This document shows, in pieces, positions 13,861 through 15,712 of a stretch of DNA of 15,712 bases (positions are counted from its first letter, which is position 1; every line of letters starts with the position of its first letter). Origin of the DNA: Bacillota bacterium. GTDB taxonomy: Bacteria; Bacillota; Clostridia; Christensenellales; Aristaeellaceae. Both the position numbers and the translations under genes were made by a program. The notes under the pieces are model-generated. The model was given only the letters and a program-made list of their open reading frames with translations, was not told the origin of the DNA and made no database searches. The stretch spans positions 1-15,712 of the forward strand of contig JAEXCG010000154.1 in assembly GCA_023402355.1 (NCBI GenBank), written 5' to 3'.

Positions 13861-14024
13861 TCGGACGATGGAAATGGGGAGAGACCGCCCAGGCGGCGCC
13901 GAAGGGGAAGCGCAACAAACTCTCAGGCAAAAAGACCCGTTCCGGACGAAACTCTGGAAAGCAGCGATGCACCGAAGAAGCAACCCGGCGCTCGTCGGGG
14001 AATCTTTCAGGTAACAAAACAGAG
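13861..14024 (+). ncRNA. Tandem glycine riboswitch
   Basis: Two adjacent aptamers carry the glycine-riboswitch core. Aptamer 1 (about 13861-13944) has GCGCCGAAGGGG and CTCTCAGGCAAAAAGAC. Aptamer 2 (about 13945-14024) has GCACCGAAGAAGCAA and TCTTTCAGGTAACAAAACAG. The closing stem of aptamer 2 pairs CTCTG (13952-13956) with CAGAG (14020-14024). The bases AGAG of that 3' strand are also the first bases of the terminator stem that follows, so the two structures exclude each other. Glycine binding should favour the aptamer, prevent termination and turn on gcvT-gcvH-gcvPA. This is the standard ON-switch for this operon. The leader contains no gene, although an open frame continuous with gcvT runs through it. 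Confidence 0.95.
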
Positions 14025-14055
14025 GCGTACGACTTCTATGTCGTGCGCCTCTTTT
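14021..14055 (+). terminator. Riboswitch expression-platform terminator
   Basis: AGAGGCGTACGAC (14021-14033) pairs with GTCGTGCGCCTCT (14040-14052) over 13 pairs including one G-U, with loop TTCTAT, followed by TTTT. It overlaps the 3' strand of aptamer 2 and lies 54 bases before the gcvT start, so it acts as the regulated attenuator. Confidence 0.93.
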
Positions 14056-14108
14056 GTACGGTTGGAAGGGTCGAATTGACAAAAACAAAACGAACGGAGG
14101 GTGAATCC

Positions 14109-15206
14109 ATGGAACGCAAAACGCCTCTATACGCATGCCACGAGCGCGCGGGAGGCAAAATCGTCCCTTTTGCGGGGTATTTACTGCCGGTGCAGTACAA
14201 GACGGGGGTCATCGCGGAGCACATGGCGGTGCGCACTTCCTGCGGGCTTTTCGACGTGTCGCACATGGGCGAGGTCGTCTTCAAGGGCGCGGACGCGCTT
14301 TCTACTTTGCAGCGCCTCTTCACCAACGACATGAGCGGCATGCAAAACGGACGCGTGCGCTACAGCCCGATGTGCAACGAAGCGGGCGGGGTGGTGGACG
14401 ACCTGATCGCCTACAAGCTGGCGGACGCCTGCTACCTCGTGGTGGTCAACGCGGCCAACCGGGAAAAGGACGTCGCCTGGATGCGCGCGCACCTGCAAGG
14501 GGACGTCACGCTGACGGACGTCTCGGACGGCGTGGCCCAGCTCGCCCTGCAGGGACCGAAGGCGCGGGACATCCTCTCCCGCCTGACGGAGGCGGAAAAC
14601 ATCCCGACGAAGTACTACAGCTTCGTGCCCAAGAAGAACGTGGCGGGCGTTCCCTGCCTGATTTCAAAGACCGGGTACACCGGCGAGGACGGCTTTGAGC
14701 TGTACTGCGCGAACGAGGATGCGCCCGGGCTTTGGGACGCGCTGCTTGAGGCAGGCGCGGCGGACGGGCTCATCCCCTGCGGGCTGGGCGCGCGCGATAC
14801 GCTCCGGCTGGAGGCCGCGATGCCCCTGTACGGGCACGAGATGGACGACGGGATCACCCCTTTGGAGACGGGCCTTTCCGCGTTCGTGAAGCTCGACAAG
14901 GACGCGCCCTTCATCGGACGCGAAGCGCTGCTTCAAAAGGGCGCGCCGCAGCGCATGCGCGTGGGCATCCGGATGACGGGACGCGGCATCGCGCGCGAGC
15001 ACTGCGCCGTATACTGCGAAGGAGAGCAGGTCGGCGAGACGACGTCGGGCACGCATTGCCCGTACTTGCAGCAGGCGGTCGCCATGGCGCTCTTGAAGGT
15101 CGAATGCGGCGCGCCGGGCACGAAGGTCGAGGTGGACGTGCGCGGCCGGCGCATCGAGGCGGAGGTCGTTCCGCTGCCGTTTTACAAAAAGCCGAAGAAG
15201 GCGTAA
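14109..15206 (+). CDS. gcvT: Glycine cleavage system T protein (aminomethyltransferase)
   Basis: A 365-residue T protein. It takes the aminomethyl group from lipoylated H protein, releases ammonia and passes the one-carbon unit to tetrahydrofolate as 5,10-methylene-THF. Family landmarks are FDVSHMGEV (48-56), Asp98 (GGVVDDLIAY), KTGYTGEDGFELY with Tyr190 and Glu197, and LGARDTLRLEAAMPLYGHEM with Arg229. These line up with folate-site residues of the Thermotoga enzyme at a constant offset of two. The full length is present. The start at 14109 follows GGAGG (14096-14100) by 8 bases; upstream open frame in the same phase is riboswitch. It is the first gene of the operon, 35 bases before gcvH. 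Confidence 0.97.
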   Translation: MERKTPLYACHERAGGKIVPFAGYLLPVQYKTGVIAEHMAVRTSCGLFDVSHMGEVVFKGADALSTLQRLFTNDMSGMQNGRVRYSPMCNEAGGVVDDLIAYKLADACYLVVVNAANREKDVAWMRAHLQGDVTLTDVSDGVAQLALQGPKARDILSRLTEAENIPTKYYSFVPKKNVAGVPCLISKTGYTGEDGFELYCANEDAPGLWDALLEAGAADGLIPCGLGARDTLRLEAAMPLYGHEMDDGITPLETGLSAFVKLDKDAPFIGREALLQKGAPQRMRVGIRMTGRGIAREHCAVYCEGEQVGETTSGTHCPYLQQAVAMALLKVECGAPGTKVEVDVRGRRIEAEVVPLPFYKKPKKA

Positions 15207-15241
15207 CGATAAAACCGCGATGAAAAAAGGAGGATACATCC

Positions 15242-15622
15242 ATGAACATTCCGTCTGAACTTCGCTACACCAGGTCCCACGAGTGGGTTCGCGCGCTGCC
15301 CAATCACGTCGTCGAAATCGGCCTGACCGACCACGCGCAGGAGGCGCTGGGCGATCTGGTCTTCGTGAACCTGCCGCAGGAGGGCGACGAGGTCGCCGCG
15401 GGCGAGACGCTCGCGGACGTGGAGTCGGTCAAGGCCGTCAGCGACGTGTACAGCCCCGTGAGCGGCCGGGTGGTCGCGGTGAACGAGGAGCTGCTCGACG
15501 CGCCGCAGCGCATCAACGAGGACGCTTACGCCGCGTGGATGGTTCGCGTGGAGCTCTCGGCCGAGCCGGAGGAGCTTTTGAGCGCGGAGGAATACGAAAA
15601 GGCCGTCGAGGAGGAAGCATAA
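15242..15622 (+). CDS. gcvH: Glycine cleavage system H protein
   Basis: A 126-residue lipoyl carrier that shuttles the methylamine intermediate between P, T and L proteins. The lipoylation site is Lys64 in ADVESVKAVSDVYSP, and the fold signature SHEWV lies at 12-16. The length is normal for the family. An AAGGAGG site 8 bases upstream fixes the start. It is followed after one base by the next gene, whose ribosome site lies inside the end of this one, so the two are tightly coupled. Confidence 0.97.
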   Translation: MNIPSELRYTRSHEWVRALPNHVVEIGLTDHAQEALGDLVFVNLPQEGDEVAAGETLADVESVKAVSDVYSPVSGRVVAVNEELLDAPQRINEDAYAAWMVRVELSAEPEELLSAEEYEKAVEEEA

Positions 15623-15623
15623 T

Positions 15624-15712
15624 ATGGGCAGTTACGTTCCCGGCAGCGCGCGGGAGCGGGAGGAGATGCTGCACGCCATCGGCCTTGCGCAGATGACCGA
15701 TCTGTACAGGGA
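15624..15712 (+). CDS. gcvPA: Glycine dehydrogenase (decarboxylating) subunit 1, N-terminus only
   Basis: The first 29 full codons of a gene cut by the window edge: MGSYVPGSAREREEMLHAIG and then LAQMTDLYR. This resembles the N-terminus of the small subunit (GcvPA) of the two-subunit P protein found in Clostridia and Bacilli, which carries out the PLP-dependent decarboxylation of glycine with GcvPB. The start codon is one base after the gcvH stop, with GAGGAGG about 9 bases upstream inside gcvH. The call rests on the short N-terminus and on operon order (gcvT-gcvH-gcvPA-gcvPB). Confidence 0.85.
   Translation, partial: MGSYVPGSAREREEMLHAIGLAQMTDLYR

Noticed and set aside
13854..14108. An in-frame 85-codon N-terminal extension of gcvT.
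   Set aside because: This DNA is the tandem glycine riboswitch and its terminator. The ribosome site at 14096-14100 fixes the gcvT start at 14109.
1..15712. A CRISPR array or other regularly spaced repeats.
   Set aside because: No short repeat recurs at regular spacing. The only dispersed repeat is the two-copy structured element and its flanking hairpins.

Overview
The window looks like a chromosomal stretch of a GC-rich, anaerobic, Gram-positive bacterium of the Clostridia type. The evidence is strong AGGAGG ribosome binding sites, tRNA genes with an encoded CCA end, a two-domain superoxide reductase, a tandem glycine riboswitch driving gcvT-gcvH-gcvPA with the P-protein apparently split, and a LmrCD/TM287-288-type ABC exporter pair. 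A more precise taxon cannot be read from the sequence.

Layout. Positions 1-1663 are visibly AT-richer than the rest and look like the end of an integrated element: decayed reading frames, a tyrosine recombinase on the minus strand, and the 3' half only of a tRNA-Arg(ACG) gene with its terminator. The fragment abuts the terminator of an intact tRNA-Leu(CAG) gene, so the anticodon-loop end of the fragment is the probable recombination joint. Positions 1840-2320 hold a desulfoferrodoxin gene. Positions 2697-6449 hold a PD40/TolB-like beta-propeller protein and a cytoplasmic GH78 alpha-L-rhamnosidase, each with its own clear promoter. Positions 6700-10258 hold a two-gene heterodimeric ABC exporter under a promoter framed by a perfect inverted repeat. 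Positions 10349-13685, minus strand, hold a TPR-like/GAF/GGDEF diguanylate cyclase followed by a YcaQ/AlkX-type DNA glycosylase. Positions 13813-15712 hold the riboswitch-controlled glycine cleavage operon, which runs off the right edge.

The most unusual feature is a non-coding repeat present twice in opposite orientation, at 2387-2646 and 6487-6665. Both copies share about 15-base imperfect terminal inverted repeats (CAGnnngTCGAnAAA), a 44-base identical block, and nested hairpins, one of which shows a compensatory base-pair change between copies. Each copy lies between two copies of a terminator hairpin. The flanking hairpins match within each locus (24 exact bases at one, 27/28 at the other) but differ between the loci. 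This looks like a small non-autonomous mobile element that inserts at intrinsic terminators and duplicates them. I do not recognise it as a named family. The two copies bracket the PD40-rhamnosidase pair.

Functionally, the window joins oxygen defence (superoxide reductase), plant-glycoside use (rhamnosidase), export, c-di-GMP signalling, alkylation repair and glycine catabolism. Apart from the operons described there is no sign that these genes form one pathway.
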